Source of the DNA: Streptacidiphilus jiangxiensis
Lineage (GTDB): Bacteria; Actinomycetota; Actinomycetes; Streptomycetales; Streptomycetaceae
Reading direction: 5' to 3'
Assembly (NCBI RefSeq): GCF_900109465.1
Contig: NZ_FOAZ01000031.1
Span: forward strand, 1 to 64,000
Length of the DNA: 64,000 nucleotides
The notes beneath the pieces were generated by a model. That model was not told the DNA's origin and did not search any database. It saw nothing but the letters and a program-made list of their open reading frames with translations. Of the stretch, positions 29,610-38,470 are shown in pieces (the first letter of the stretch is position 1; each line of letters begins with the position of its first letter). The position numbers and the translations under genes were made by a program.

Positions 29610-31154
29610 ATGCAGGACACGACAACGGCCGGCAGCGACCGGACCATGAGCAGGTCCATCGGGACCCGGGACAGCCTGGCGGTGGCCGCCTCCAGCATCG
29701 CCGCCACCTCCAGCGTGGGCGTCGGCATCGGCCTGATCGCCGGCGTGGTCGGCCTGCACCTGCCGGGCCTCATGCTGCTCGGCTTCCTGCCGGTGCTCGG
29801 CATCGCCGTCGGCTACGCCCAGCTCAACCGGGTCGAGCCCAACTGCGGCAACGCCTACGTGTGGGTCGGGCAGTCGCTCAGCCCCTGGCTCGGCTTCCTG
29901 GTCGGCTGGATCAACATCGTCGGCACGATCGTCTTCCTCGCCTACACCACCACGCTGACCGGCTCCGCGCTGCTGCAGCTCGGCGGCGAGGGCGGGCTCC
30001 ACCACCTGGCCGGGCTCGCGCTGGACCCGAACTCCAGCGGGCAGTCCACCGCGATCGGCATGGTCGTCCTGGCCGCCGTCACCGTCACCGCGATGACCGG
30101 CGTCGCCAAGGCCACCCGCTTCCAGACGATCCTGCTGGTCTTCGAGTACCTGGTGCTGCTCGGGTTCTGCGGCTACGGCCTCTTCGCCGGGCACCAGCCC
30201 TTCCACCTGTCCTGGTTCGACCCGTTCGGCGCGCCCTCGGCCGGCGCGCTCGCCCAGGGCCTGGTGCTGGCGCTCTTCTGCTACTGGGGCTTCGACTCCG
30301 CGTTCAGCGTCTCCGAGGAGGTCGGCGACCCCCGCCAGGCCAGCCGCGGCGGCATCCTCTCGCTCGTCCTGGTCCTCGGCATCTTCCTGCTGGCCGGACT
30401 CTCCTTCCAGCGCGTCCTGCCGCTGGACGACCTGGCCGGGAACGGCGCCACGGGCCTGATGTTCTTCGGCGACCGCCTCGCCCGCCAGCCGCTGGCCGCG
30501 CTCCCCCTGGTGGCGCTGACCTTCTCGCTGGTCTCCTCCCTGCAGGCCTCCGTCATCCCGACCGCCCGCGGGCTCTTCGCGATGGGCCGCGACGGCACGA
30601 TGGGCCAGGTGTGGACGCGGCTCCACCCACGCTTCGGCACCCCCGCCCGCGGCACCGCCCTGATCGGCCTGACCGGCGCGGCCGTCGCCGCCGTCTCCCT
30701 GGTCCTGCCCACGGTCAACCAGCTGATCGGCGCCGCCGTCAACGCCATCGGCGTGGTCGTCGCCCTCGGCTACGCGCTCACCGCGATCGCCTGCGCCTGG
30801 CGCTTCCGCAGCCACCTGCGCACCGCCCCGCGCCGCGCCCTGCTCAGCGTCGTCGTGCCGCTCGTCAGCGCCCTGGCGCTGCTCTTCGTCGGCGGCACGC
30901 TCTGCTGGACGCTGGCGACCTCCACCGACCACTTCGCCCTCGACGCCAACAACGGCTGGTTCGAGCTGCTGACCCCGGCGCTGATCATCGTCACCGGGCT
31001 CGTCGCCGCCGCCTGGGCCAAGTGGGGCCGCCGCTCCGCCTACTTCACCACCGGCCGCGGCACCGACGCCGACTCCCTCCCGGCGCTCGACGCCGACGCC
31101 GGGACCACCGCCACCGCCGGCGCCACGACCTCGCTCGAAGGAATCTCCGCATGA
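29610..31154 (+). CDS. APC superfamily amino acid permease
   Basis: 514 residues with about 12 membrane helices. The APC signature near the N-terminus (S-S-I-A-A-T-S-S-V-G-V-G-I-G) and G-F-D-S-A-F-S-V-S-E-E-V-G-D-P-R-Q-A-S-R-G in the middle are family-typical. The C-terminal tail is Asp/Ala/Thr-rich. It imports an amino acid or amine, exact substrate unknown. Its TGA overlaps the ATG of the amidohydrolase gene (ATGA, 31151-31154), so uptake and hydrolysis of the same amide-like nutrient is likely. It is controlled by the divergent TetR gene. Confidence 0.88.
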   Translation: MQDTTTAGSDRTMSRSIGTRDSLAVAASSIAATSSVGVGIGLIAGVVGLHLPGLMLLGFLPVLGIAVGYAQLNRVEPNCGNAYVWVGQSLSPWLGFLVGWINIVGTIVFLAYTTTLTGSALLQLGGEGGLHHLAGLALDPNSSGQSTAIGMVVLAAVTVTAMTGVAKATRFQTILLVFEYLVLLGFCGYGLFAGHQPFHLSWFDPFGAPSAGALAQGLVLALFCYWGFDSAFSVSEEVGDPRQASRGGILSLVLVLGIFLLAGLSFQRVLPLDDLAGNGATGLMFFGDRLARQPLAALPLVALTFSLVSSLQASVIPTARGLFAMGRDGTMGQVWTRLHPRFGTPARGTALIGLTGAAVAAVSLVLPTVNQLIGAAVNAIGVVVALGYALTAIACAWRFRSHLRTAPRRALLSVVVPLVSALALLFVGGTLCWTLATSTDHFALDANNGWFELLTPALIIVTGLVAAAWAKWGRRSAYFTTGRGTDADSLPALDADAGTTATAGATTSLEGISA

Positions 31155-32791
31155 CCCACGCCGACCTCGTCCTCACCGGCGGCCCCGTGCTGACCATGGA
31201 CGGCGCCCGCAGCCGCGCCACCGCGCTCGCCGTCACCGGCGACCGGATCACCGCCGTCGGCCAGGCCCACGAACTGAGCGGTCTGATCGGCCCGCGCACC
31301 GAGGTCGTCGACCTCGCCGACCGCGCGCTGGTCCCCGGCTTCCAGGACGCGCACGTCCACCCCGTCGGCGGCGGCGTCGAGCTGATCTCCTGCGACCTCT
31401 CCGACGCCGCCGACCTGGCCGCCTACCAGCGCCGCATCCGCGCCGCGGCCGACGCCCTGCCCGCCGGGGCCTGGGTGACCGGCGGCGGCTGGTCGCTCGA
31501 CAGCTTCCCCGGCGGGCAGCCCACCCGGCAGCAGATCGACGCCGTCGTCGCCGACCGGCCGGTCCTGCTCTCCAACCGCGACCACCACGGCGCCTGGGCC
31601 AACACCCTCGCCCTGGAGCTGGCCGGACTCACCGCCGACACCCCCGATCCGGCCGACGGCCGGATCGAGCGCGAGGCCGACGGCACGCCCAGCGGCATGC
31701 TCCAGGAGGGCGCGGTGGGCCTGGTCTCGCGCCACGTGCCCGAGGCCGACCTGGAGGACCGCCTGCGCGGCCTGCTGGAGGCGCAGGCGCTGCTCCACTC
31801 CTACGGCATCACCGCGTGGCAGGACGCTCTGCTCGGCGTCTACAACGGCATGGCCGACGCCTCCGAGGTCTATGCGCTGGCGATCGAGCGCGGTCTGCTG
31901 ACGGCGCGGGTGCGCGGTGCGCTGTGGTGGGACCGCGAGCGCGGTGCCGAGCAGATCCCCGAACTCGTCGAGCGCCGCGAGCGGCTGCGGCTGGGCGACC
32001 GGTTCAGCGCGGGCACGGTCAAGATCATGCAGGACGGCATCGCCGAGAACCAGACCGCCGCGATGACCGAGCCCTACCGTGACTCCTGCGGCTGCGCGAC
32101 CGCCAACGCCGGCCTCAGCTTCGTCGACCCCCTCGCCCTGCGCTCCCACGTCACCGCGCTGGACGCGCTCGGCTTCCAGGTCCACTTCCACGCGCTCGGC
32201 GACCGCGCGGTGCGCGAGGCGCTGGACGCGGTCGAGGCCGCCCGCGCCGCCAACGGGTGGCGCGACACCCGCCACCACCTCGCCCACCTCCAGGTCGTCC
32301 ACCGCGACGACATCGCCCGCTTCCGCGAGCTGGGCGCGACCGCCAACATGCAGCCGCTGTGGGCCGCGCACGAGAAGCAGATGGACGAGCTCACCATCCC
32401 GTTCCTCGGCGGCGACCTGGCGACCCGCCAGTACCCGTTCGGCGACCTGCATCGCGCGGGCGTGGTGCTGGCCGCCGGCAGCGACTGGCCGGTCAGCAGC
32501 CCCAACCCGTTCGAGGGCATCCACGTCGCGGTCAACCGCAGCCACCCGGGCTCGGACCACCCCGTCTTCCTGCCGGAGCAGCGCCTCTCGCTGACCGCCG
32601 CCCTGGCCGCCTACACGGCCGGTTCCGCCTACGTGAACCACCTCGACGACACCGGCGTGCTGCGCCCTGGCGCCCTGGCCGACCTCGCCGTCCTCGACCG
32701 CGACCCGTACGCGGTCCCGGCCGAGGAGCTGGCGTCGACGACCGTCCACCGCACCTACGTGGGTGGTGTCGCCGTCCACGTCAAGGAGTGA
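31151..32791 (+). CDS. YtcJ-like amidohydrolase (Amidohydro_3)
   Basis: 546 residues. The composite small beta-domain at both ends flanks a TIM barrel with the metal motifs D-A-H-V-H (about 71-75), the K-I-M-Q-D-G lysine, H-F-H-A-L-G-D, a H-L-A-H-L-Q region and G-S-D-W-P (catalytic Asp). Family members cleave N-formyl, carbamoyl or other amides. No signal peptide, so it is cytosolic. Overlap with the permease gene means it probably acts on the permease's substrate. A CBS gene converges 6 bp after the stop. Confidence 0.88.
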   Translation: MTHADLVLTGGPVLTMDGARSRATALAVTGDRITAVGQAHELSGLIGPRTEVVDLADRALVPGFQDAHVHPVGGGVELISCDLSDAADLAAYQRRIRAAADALPAGAWVTGGGWSLDSFPGGQPTRQQIDAVVADRPVLLSNRDHHGAWANTLALELAGLTADTPDPADGRIEREADGTPSGMLQEGAVGLVSRHVPEADLEDRLRGLLEAQALLHSYGITAWQDALLGVYNGMADASEVYALAIERGLLTARVRGALWWDRERGAEQIPELVERRERLRLGDRFSAGTVKIMQDGIAENQTAAMTEPYRDSCGCATANAGLSFVDPLALRSHVTALDALGFQVHFHALGDRAVREALDAVEAARAANGWRDTRHHLAHLQVVHRDDIARFRELGATANMQPLWAAHEKQMDELTIPFLGGDLATRQYPFGDLHRAGVVLAAGSDWPVSSPNPFEGIHVAVNRSHPGSDHPVFLPEQRLSLTAALAAYTAGSAYVNHLDDTGVLRPGALADLAVLDRDPYAVPAEELASTTVHRTYVGGVAVHVKE

Positions 32792-32797
32792 TCCGGT

Positions 32798-33265
32798 TCA
32801 GCTCGGGTAGGCGGGACTCGGCGCGCCCTGGATGTAGTGCTCCAGCTGGTCGATGGTGAACTGCTGGTCGGCGATCTGCTGCTTGAGCAGGTCACCGATC
32901 GAGACGAGGCCGGTCAGCCGGCCGGCTTCGTCGAGGACCGGGAGGTGGCGCATGCGGTGCTCGGTCATCAGGGCCATGCACTCGGCCGCGGTCTGGGTGG
33001 GCTCGACGTAGCGGACCTTGGCGGTCATGATCTCCTCGACGAGCGTCGTCGCCGCCGAACGACCGCGGAGCTCCACCTTGCGGGCGTAGTCCCGCTCCGT
33101 GACGATCCCGACGATCCGCTCGTCGGCCATGACCACCAGGGCGCCGATGCCCCTGTCGGCCAGCAGCCGCAGGGCGTCGAGCACGGTGCCGTCCCGTCCG
33201 ATGGTGTGGACGGTGCGGCCGGCATCGGGTTTGGCAGCTAGGACCTGCGCGACGGTCGGACTCAT
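32798..33265 (-). CDS. Two-CBS-domain protein
   Basis: 155 residues forming one Bateman module: CBS1 about 15-70 (T-V-L-D-A-L-R-L-L-A-D-R-G-I-G-A-L-V-V-M), CBS2 about 80-135 (M-T-A-K-V-R-Y-V ... M-R-H-L-P-V-L-D-E-A-G-R-L-T-G-L-V-S-I-G-D-L-L). Such stand-alone proteins bind adenine nucleotides and serve as energy or redox sensors; the partner is unknown. An excellent AAGGAGGG lies 8 nt before the ATG at 33265. It follows the patatin gene on the same strand. Confidence 0.92.
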   Translation of the reverse strand: MSPTVAQVLAAKPDAGRTVHTIGRDGTVLDALRLLADRGIGALVVMADERIVGIVTERDYARKVELRGRSAATTLVEEIMTAKVRYVEPTQTAAECMALMTEHRMRHLPVLDEAGRLTGLVSIGDLLKQQIADQQFTIDQLEHYIQGAPSPAYPS

Positions 33266-33359
33266 GCCGTGTCCCTCCTTCGACCTGTGCCTGCCTCTCA
33301 GGAGTGGTCATGCCCACAACCCGACCCCGCCGAACGGCCGGGCCGGTCCGGTGTCCGCG

Positions 33360-34394
33360 CTACGACGGACAGACCGGGGTGCGGGCCAGGGCCGCGGTGG
33401 TGGTGCGCAGGGAGGTCTCCAGGACGGTGAGGCGCTGCTGCGGGGCCATCAGGTTCGCGCCCATGGCCACCAGGTCCTCGGGGCCGGGGACGAGCACGTG
33501 CACGCGGACGCCGGTCTCGCGCACCTGCCCGGCCTCGCGCAACAGGTGGTTGGTGGAGATCCGGCGCAGGGCGCGCTCCACGCGCGCGGGGACGCTGCGG
33601 GGGTGGTCCGTCTCGCGCGCGCAGGTCGGAGCGAGGACGTAGACCTCGTCCAGCTGCTCGCCGGCCAGCAGGTCGAGGTTGGTGTCGGACCAGGCGCAGC
33701 CGTCCACGTAGCGGCGCCCGTCGATCCGCACCGGCTCGAACCAGGCGGGCAGCGCGCAGGACGCGGTGACGGCGGAGGCGAGGTCGGTGGTCGGGGCGCC
33801 GGGCGTGCCGAAGGGCACGCGCATGCCGGTGTCGAGGTCCACGGCGACCACCCGCAGGGCCGGGTTCGGCGGCCAGCCGTCGTCCAGATGGAGCTGGCGG
33901 TACAGGTCGCGGACGCCGCTCAGGCTGCCCCGGCCGGGAGGCGCCGCAGCGGCAAGGACCGTGGTGAACGGCATGCGCTGGGGGTGGCCGGCCAGGTTGC
34001 GCAGCAGGCGCAGCGAGCCGATCCCCGGGCGCGGCATCCGGGGCAGCGCGCCGCCCACCCACGTGTCGTAGTCGACCCGGACGCCCCGCATGGGGCCTCC
34101 GGCCGGCTCGACGCCGCGCTGGTGGTCGCGCAGGTCGGCCGCGCTGACGCCGATGCCGAGCATGGAGCCGACCAGGGAGCCGGCCGAGGTGCCCAGGATG
34201 ACGTCCGCGGTGCGCGGATCCCAACCGGTGGCCTCCTGCAGCGCGCACAGCGCACCGATCGTCCAGGCCGCTCCGAGGCTCCCGCCCGCGCCGAGCACCA
34301 GCCCGCGCCGCGGCCCGGAGGTCGTACGGGGCGTCGTGCGGGGCACGCCCTCCGGCGCGCCGTCCCTGTGGTCCGTACTCCGCGCCACCGCCAT
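33360..34394 (-). CDS. Patatin-like phospholipase
   Basis: 344 residues. Oxyanion loop G-A-G-G-S-L-G (35-41), nucleophile Ser70 in G-T-S-A-G, and catalytic Asp231 in Y-V-D-G form the Ser-Asp dyad of patatin lipases. No signal peptide or transmembrane segment, so it is a cytosolic lipid acyl hydrolase. The first 28 residues are disordered, so a later start is possible. It lies downstream of a LapA-like membrane protein gene and upstream of a CBS gene, all leftward. Confidence 0.88.
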   Translation of the reverse strand: MAVARSTDHRDGAPEGVPRTTPRTTSGPRRGLVLGAGGSLGAAWTIGALCALQEATGWDPRTADVILGTSAGSLVGSMLGIGVSAADLRDHQRGVEPAGGPMRGVRVDYDTWVGGALPRMPRPGIGSLRLLRNLAGHPQRMPFTTVLAAAAPPGRGSLSGVRDLYRQLHLDDGWPPNPALRVVAVDLDTGMRVPFGTPGAPTTDLASAVTASCALPAWFEPVRIDGRRYVDGCAWSDTNLDLLAGEQLDEVYVLAPTCARETDHPRSVPARVERALRRISTNHLLREAGQVRETGVRVHVLVPGPEDLVAMGANLMAPQQRLTVLETSLRTTTAALARTPVCPS

Positions 34395-34537
34395 CGTCGA
34401 GCGCCGCCTTCCTCACGTGCCTCGCGTCCCGGGCTCACCGACCTGCCGCGTCGGTGGGCCCGCACTCCGCCTCCCACCTCCATGATCGGACGTGCCACGA
34501 CGAGCCGTGTCGCCGGGGTCGGTTTGCGGGGGTCCGG

Positions 34538-34804
34538 TCAGTTGCGGCGGCCCTTGTTCCGGAGCCGTCGGCGGCCCACGAACCACCCGATGGCGCCGGA
34601 GACCACCGCGGTCACCGCGAGCACCAGCCACAGCGGAGCCGTCACCGTCGGCACCCACAGCCGGACCTTCACGGACTGGGTGTTGGCGGCGACGAACCAG
34701 ACCAACGCCACCAGCAGCACGCCGACGATCAGCGCGCGGCCGGTGACGTTCATCCCCTTGACGTGCAGCAGCGGCTCACGTCCCTCGGATGTCTTCTCTG
34801 CCAT
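34538..34804 (-). CDS. LapA/DUF1049-like small membrane protein
   Basis: 88 residues. Two membrane helices (about 24-41 and 54-74) are joined by the N-T-Q-S-V-K-V-R-L-W motif characteristic of the LapA domain, and the C-terminus is very basic (R-R-R-L-R-N-K-G-R-R-N). In proteobacteria LapA affects LPS assembly; in Gram-positives the role is unknown. ATG 34804 is preferred; a GTG at 34819 would add five residues. It is 42 bp downstream of the alkylsulfatase gene on the same strand. Confidence 0.78.
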   Translation of the reverse strand: MAEKTSEGREPLLHVKGMNVTGRALIVGVLLVALVWFVAANTQSVKVRLWVPTVTAPLWLVLAVTAVVSGAIGWFVGRRRLRNKGRRN

Positions 34805-34846
34805 GTTCACCAGGATCACCCGGGGGGCGCGGCAGCGCGCGGTGGG

Positions 34847-36742
34847 TCAGGGAGTGACGATGGCGAAGTCGGGGTCGGGTTCGGTGAGGCTGCCGAGCAG
34901 TTCGGCGAGCTTCGCCGGGTCGCCGGTGACCTGGGCCCGCTGCGCCAGCTCCGTCGGCGCGACCGCGCCCGTCAGCACCGCCCGCAGGTCCGCCTCGCCG
35001 AGGGAGAGGGAGACGTCCGGCTGCTTCGTCCGGCCCGCCTCGCTGAAGGTGTGCGTGAGCACGCCGTTGCGCAGCCGCTGGGTGATCGTCGGCCCGTCGG
35101 TGAGCTCCCACCGCACCGTGACGTCCTTGTCCCAGCTGGCGGGGCCGTCGACACGGATCGCGAGGGCGTCGAAGAGCTGGTCCAGGGTGAGCGCGGCCAG
35201 CAGGTCCGGGGAGGAGGCGACGGTCGGGGTGCCGATCGAGCCGTGGCGCAGCTCCAGCGCGCCCATCAGGTAGAAGTTGCGCCAGGTGCCGTTCTCGCTG
35301 CCGTAGCCGAGCTGCTCCAGCGCGTCGGCCTGCAGGGTGCGTGCCGCCGCGTTGTCCGGGTCGGCGAACAGCACGTGGTTGACGACCTCGACCACCCAGC
35401 GGAAGTCGTTCTCCTCGAAGCTGGCACGGGCGCGCCGCAGGACCTCGTCGGCGCCGCCCATGAACTCCACGTAGCGGGTGGCCGCCTCGACCGGCGGGTG
35501 CTGCCACAGGTGGGCGGGGTTGCCGTCGAACCACCCCAGGTAGCGCTGGTAGACCGCCTTGGTGTTGTGGGAGACCGAGCCGTAGTAGCCGTGGGTGTTC
35601 CAGGCCTGCTCCAGGGCCGGCGGCATCTGCATCCGCTCGGCGATCTCGGGCCCGGTCAGGCCCTGGTTGAGCATCCGCAGGGTCTGGTCGTGCAGGTAGG
35701 CGTAGGTGTCGCGCTGCTCGGTGAGGAACCGTTCGACCCGCTCGCGGCCCCAGACCGGCCAGTGGTGCGAGGCGAAGGCGACGTCGGTGCCGTCCAGGTA
35801 GAGTTCGACCGCCTCGGACAGGTAGCGGGCCCACACCCGTGGGTCGCGGACCTCGGCGCCGCGCAGCGTCAGCAGGTTGTGCAGGTTGTGGGTGGCGTTC
35901 TCGGCCAGGCACAGCGCCGCGTGGTCGGGGAAGTGGATGTTCAGCTCGGCCGGGGCCTCCGTGCCGGGCGTGAGCTGGAAGACCATCCGGATGCCGTCGA
36001 CGGTCTCGCTCTGGCCGGTCCGGGTGACCGTCACCGTCGGCGGGATCAGCCCGACCGATCCGGTCGAGGTGGTCTGCCCGAGCCCGGCGCCGACCTGCCC
36101 GCGCACACCCTTGGGCAGCGCCGCGCCGTACATGTAGGCGGCGCGGCGGGCCATGGCGGTCCCGGCGTAGACGTTCTCGCTGACGGCGTGCTCCAGGAAG
36201 CCTTCCGGCGCGAAGATCGGGACGCCGCCGTCCACCTCCTCCTGACCGACCACGCCCCGGACGCCGCCGAAGTGGTCGACGTGGCTGTGGGTGTAGAGCA
36301 CACCGGTGACGGGACGGTCGCCGCGGTGGGCGCGGTAGAGCGCGAGCCCGGCCGCCGCGGTCTCGGCGGAGATCAGCGGGTCGATCACCAGCACCCCGCG
36401 CTCGCCCTCGACCACCGTCATGTTGGACAGGTCGAAGCCGCGGACCTGGTAGATCCCCTCGGTGACCTCGAACAGGCCGTGCCGGGAGACCAGTCGGCTC
36501 TGGCGCCACAGGCTCGGGTTGGCGGTGTCGGGGCAGTCCTGGTCGAGGAAGGCGTAGGCGTTCAGGTCCCAGACGACCCGGCCCTTCCCGTCGGCGATCT
36601 CCCCGTCGTCCAGGGAGCCGAGGTAGCCGCGCGCGGCGTCCTCGAAGTCCGCCTCGTCGTCGAAGGGGTACCGCTTGAGCACCGCCTCGTTGGCGGCGGT
36701 GATCTGCGGCTGCGCCGCCTTCGACGAACTGTCCTGCGCCAT
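34847..36742 (-). CDS. Alkyl sulfatase (SdsA1-like metallo-beta-lactamase-fold hydrolase)
   Basis: 631 residues. The zinc motif T-H-S-H-V-D-H (151-157) matches T-H-S-H-A-D-H of SdsA1. It is followed by the dimerisation domain (M-G-G-A-D-E-V-L-R-R-A-R) and a C-terminal SCP2-like domain (S-x-D-K-D-V-T-V-R-W-x-L ... F-A-I-V-T-P). SdsA1 hydrolyses primary alkyl sulfates such as dodecyl sulfate to alcohol and sulfate. No Sec signal is evident here, suggesting a cytosolic enzyme, unlike secreted SdsA1. ATG 36742 is chosen as the beginning of homology; a longer Ala-rich start exists. With the Cys-leader arylsulfotransferase it hints at use of sulfate esters. Confidence 0.88.
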   Translation of the reverse strand: MAQDSSSKAAQPQITAANEAVLKRYPFDDEADFEDAARGYLGSLDDGEIADGKGRVVWDLNAYAFLDQDCPDTANPSLWRQSRLVSRHGLFEVTEGIYQVRGFDLSNMTVVEGERGVLVIDPLISAETAAAGLALYRAHRGDRPVTGVLYTHSHVDHFGGVRGVVGQEEVDGGVPIFAPEGFLEHAVSENVYAGTAMARRAAYMYGAALPKGVRGQVGAGLGQTTSTGSVGLIPPTVTVTRTGQSETVDGIRMVFQLTPGTEAPAELNIHFPDHAALCLAENATHNLHNLLTLRGAEVRDPRVWARYLSEAVELYLDGTDVAFASHHWPVWGRERVERFLTEQRDTYAYLHDQTLRMLNQGLTGPEIAERMQMPPALEQAWNTHGYYGSVSHNTKAVYQRYLGWFDGNPAHLWQHPPVEAATRYVEFMGGADEVLRRARASFEENDFRWVVEVVNHVLFADPDNAAARTLQADALEQLGYGSENGTWRNFYLMGALELRHGSIGTPTVASSPDLLAALTLDQLFDALAIRVDGPASWDKDVTVRWELTDGPTITQRLRNGVLTHTFSEAGRTKQPDVSLSLGEADLRAVLTGAVAPTELAQRAQVTGDPAKLAELLGSLTEPDPDFAIVTP

Positions 36743-36850
36743 GTCCCTGCCCCTCTCCGCGCCGGGTCCGGTACCCGGCGTCGCCGCCCGCGCGGCTCTG
36801 TGCGCCACTGTTCCGAGGGGTCAGGGGGGCGGCCACCCGCACTGCTCCGG

Positions 36851-36884
36851 ACGGGTGAGCCCGGGCGGCCTCCGGCTCACCCGT
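36851..36884 (-). terminator. Terminator of the type III PKS operon
   Basis: ACGGGTGAGCC (36851-36861) pairs perfectly with GGCTCACCCGT (36874-36884), 3 bp after the stop of the FAD oxidoreductase gene. Confidence 0.75.
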
Positions 36885-36887
36885 TCG

Positions 36888-37937
36888 TCAGGCCAGGCCG
36901 TTGACGAGGAGGGTGAACACGGCCGGGAGGCGCGCGGCGGTCGGGACGATGCGGCGGGCGAGGGCCGGGTGCGCCCGGGCCCGGACCAGGGTGTGCGTGA
37001 GCAGCCGGTGGCGCCGGGAGGCGCGGCTCCAGGCTCGCTCGTAGGCCGCGGGACGGTCCTCGCGGACGCAGCGGACGAGATGCGCGGCACCGGTCAGGGC
37101 GAGCGAGACGCCCTCCCCGGTCAGCGCGTCGACGTACCCGGCGGCGTCGCCGACCAGGAGGATCCGGCCCGCGACCCGGGCCCGGACCCGCTGCCGCAGC
37201 GGCCCGGCGCCGCGCACGGCGGTGGCCGCGTGCGAGGCCTGCTCGGCGAGTCGGGCGCACAGGGCCGGGAAGCGGGCCAGTTGCTCGTCGAAGGGTGCCC
37301 GGTCGCCGGTCAGCACGGCCACGCCGAGCAGCTCGGGACCGAGCGGGGTGACGTAGGCCTCGGCCCGCGCGGACCAGTGCACTTCCACGTGGTCCGTCCA
37401 CGGCGGGACGGCGAAGTGCCGGCGCAGCCCGTAGCGGGAGGGGCGGGGGTCGGGCAGGTCCAGGCCCAGGCTCCGGCGCAGCGGCGAGTGGAGGCCGTCC
37501 GCGGCGACGAGGTAACGGGCCGCCACTCCCCCGGCGGTGACCTTCTCGCCGTCCTGCCGGACGGATCGCGGGTCGACGCGGAACGGACGGACCGGGACGC
37601 CGAGCTCCGCGGCCCGCAGCGCCAGCGCCTCGTGCAGGACGGTGCGCCGCACGCCCAGGCCGTTGCCGTGACGGAATGCGGCCTCGGCGCCGTTCCCGCC
37701 CTGCCCGGACCCACCCGCCGCGTCGAGATAGCGGATGCCGTGCAGCACGTGCCCTTTCGGGGTCACGCCGAGAGCGTCGAGCGCCCGCACCGCGCCCGGC
37801 ATCAGGCCCTCGCCGCAGGCCTTGTCGACCGGGGTCGGGCGCGGCTCGGCCACGGCCACGTCGAGGCCGGCCCGGACGGCGTGGATCGCCGTCGCGAGTC
37901 CGGCCGGTCCACCGCCGACGATCAGGAGGTCGAGCAC
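36888..37937 (-). CDS. FAD-dependent oxidoreductase, geranylgeranyl-reductase-like (SrsC-like position)
   Basis: 349 residues. The N-terminal dinucleotide motif is L-I-V-G-G-G-P-A-G-L-A; then D-K-A-C-G-E-G (typical of the geranylgeranyl reductase family), A-A-D-G-L-H-S and the second FAD motif L-V-G-D-A-A-G-Y-V-D. The GTG start at 37937 overlaps the methyltransferase stop by 16 bp, so the two are coupled. In S. griseus the third gene of the srs operon encodes a flavoprotein that hydroxylates the alkylresorcinol. Here the enzyme may oxidise the phenolic lipid or reduce a prenyl chain added by the neighbouring UbiA. Confidence 0.82.
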   Translation of the reverse strand: MLDLLIVGGGPAGLATAIHAVRAGLDVAVAEPRPTPVDKACGEGLMPGAVRALDALGVTPKGHVLHGIRYLDAAGGSGQGGNGAEAAFRHGNGLGVRRTVLHEALALRAAELGVPVRPFRVDPRSVRQDGEKVTAGGVAARYLVAADGLHSPLRRSLGLDLPDPRPSRYGLRRHFAVPPWTDHVEVHWSARAEAYVTPLGPELLGVAVLTGDRAPFDEQLARFPALCARLAEQASHAATAVRGAGPLRQRVRARVAGRILLVGDAAGYVDALTGEGVSLALTGAAHLVRCVREDRPAAYERAWSRASRRHRLLTHTLVRARAHPALARRIVPTAARLPAVFTLLVNGLA

Positions 37938-38470
37938 GACACGCCCGCAGCCGCCGGGGGTGGCACGACTCCGGCCAGGGCCGCGTTCTCGCAGCGCAGA
38001 CGAACGGCCAGCAGCGGCAGGTTCAGCAGCGTGAAGGCGAGGGCGGTCACCCAGGCCGTGTGGACCAGTGGCAGGGCGAACCCCTCGACGACCACGGCCA
38101 CGTAGTTGGGGTGCCGCAGCAGCGCGTAAGGGCCGGCGTCGACCAGCGGCAGGTCGGGCACGACGATGACGCGCGTGTTCCAGCGCGGTCCGAGCGTGGT
38201 GATGCACCACCAGCGCAGCGCCTGCGCGCCGAGCGCGAGAGCCAGCATCGGCCAGCCGAGCGCGGGCAGGAACGGCCGGCCGGCAAGACCCGGCTCGAGG
38301 AGGCAGCCGACCAGCAGGCCCGTGTGCAGGACGACCATCACGGGGTAGTGGCCGTCCCCGTGGGCGACGCCGCCGCGCGCCGCGCTCCAGGCGGCGTTGC
38401 GGCGCGCGACGACCAGCTCGGCGACCCGTTCCGCGGCGACGAGCACGATCAGCAGGTAGTACCAGGTCAT
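37922..38470 (-). CDS. ICMT-family membrane methyltransferase (SrsB-like)
   Basis: 182 residues with about four to five membrane helices. The isoprenylcysteine carboxyl methyltransferase signature is visible: P-L-V-D-A-G-P-Y-A-L-L-R-H-P-N-Y and the R-x-R-C-E-N-A-A-L near the C-terminus. In srs-type operons such a protein O-methylates the resorcinol made by the type III PKS. The ATG at 38470 overlaps the PKS stop (ATGA, 38467-38470), and its own 3' end overlaps the FAD gene. The substrate is therefore probably the PKS product. Confidence 0.85.
   Translation of the reverse strand: MTWYYLLIVLVAAERVAELVVARRNAAWSAARGGVAHGDGHYPVMVVLHTGLLVGCLLEPGLAGRPFLPALGWPMLALALGAQALRWWCITTLGPRWNTRVIVVPDLPLVDAGPYALLRHPNYVAVVVEGFALPLVHTAWVTALAFTLLNLPLLAVRLRCENAALAGVVPPPAAAGVSCSTS

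Noticed and set aside
28731..30932. A 733-codon minus-strand open frame across the TetR and permease genes
   Set aside because: Low-complexity Gly/Arg/Gln composition without domains; the real genes are in the other frames.
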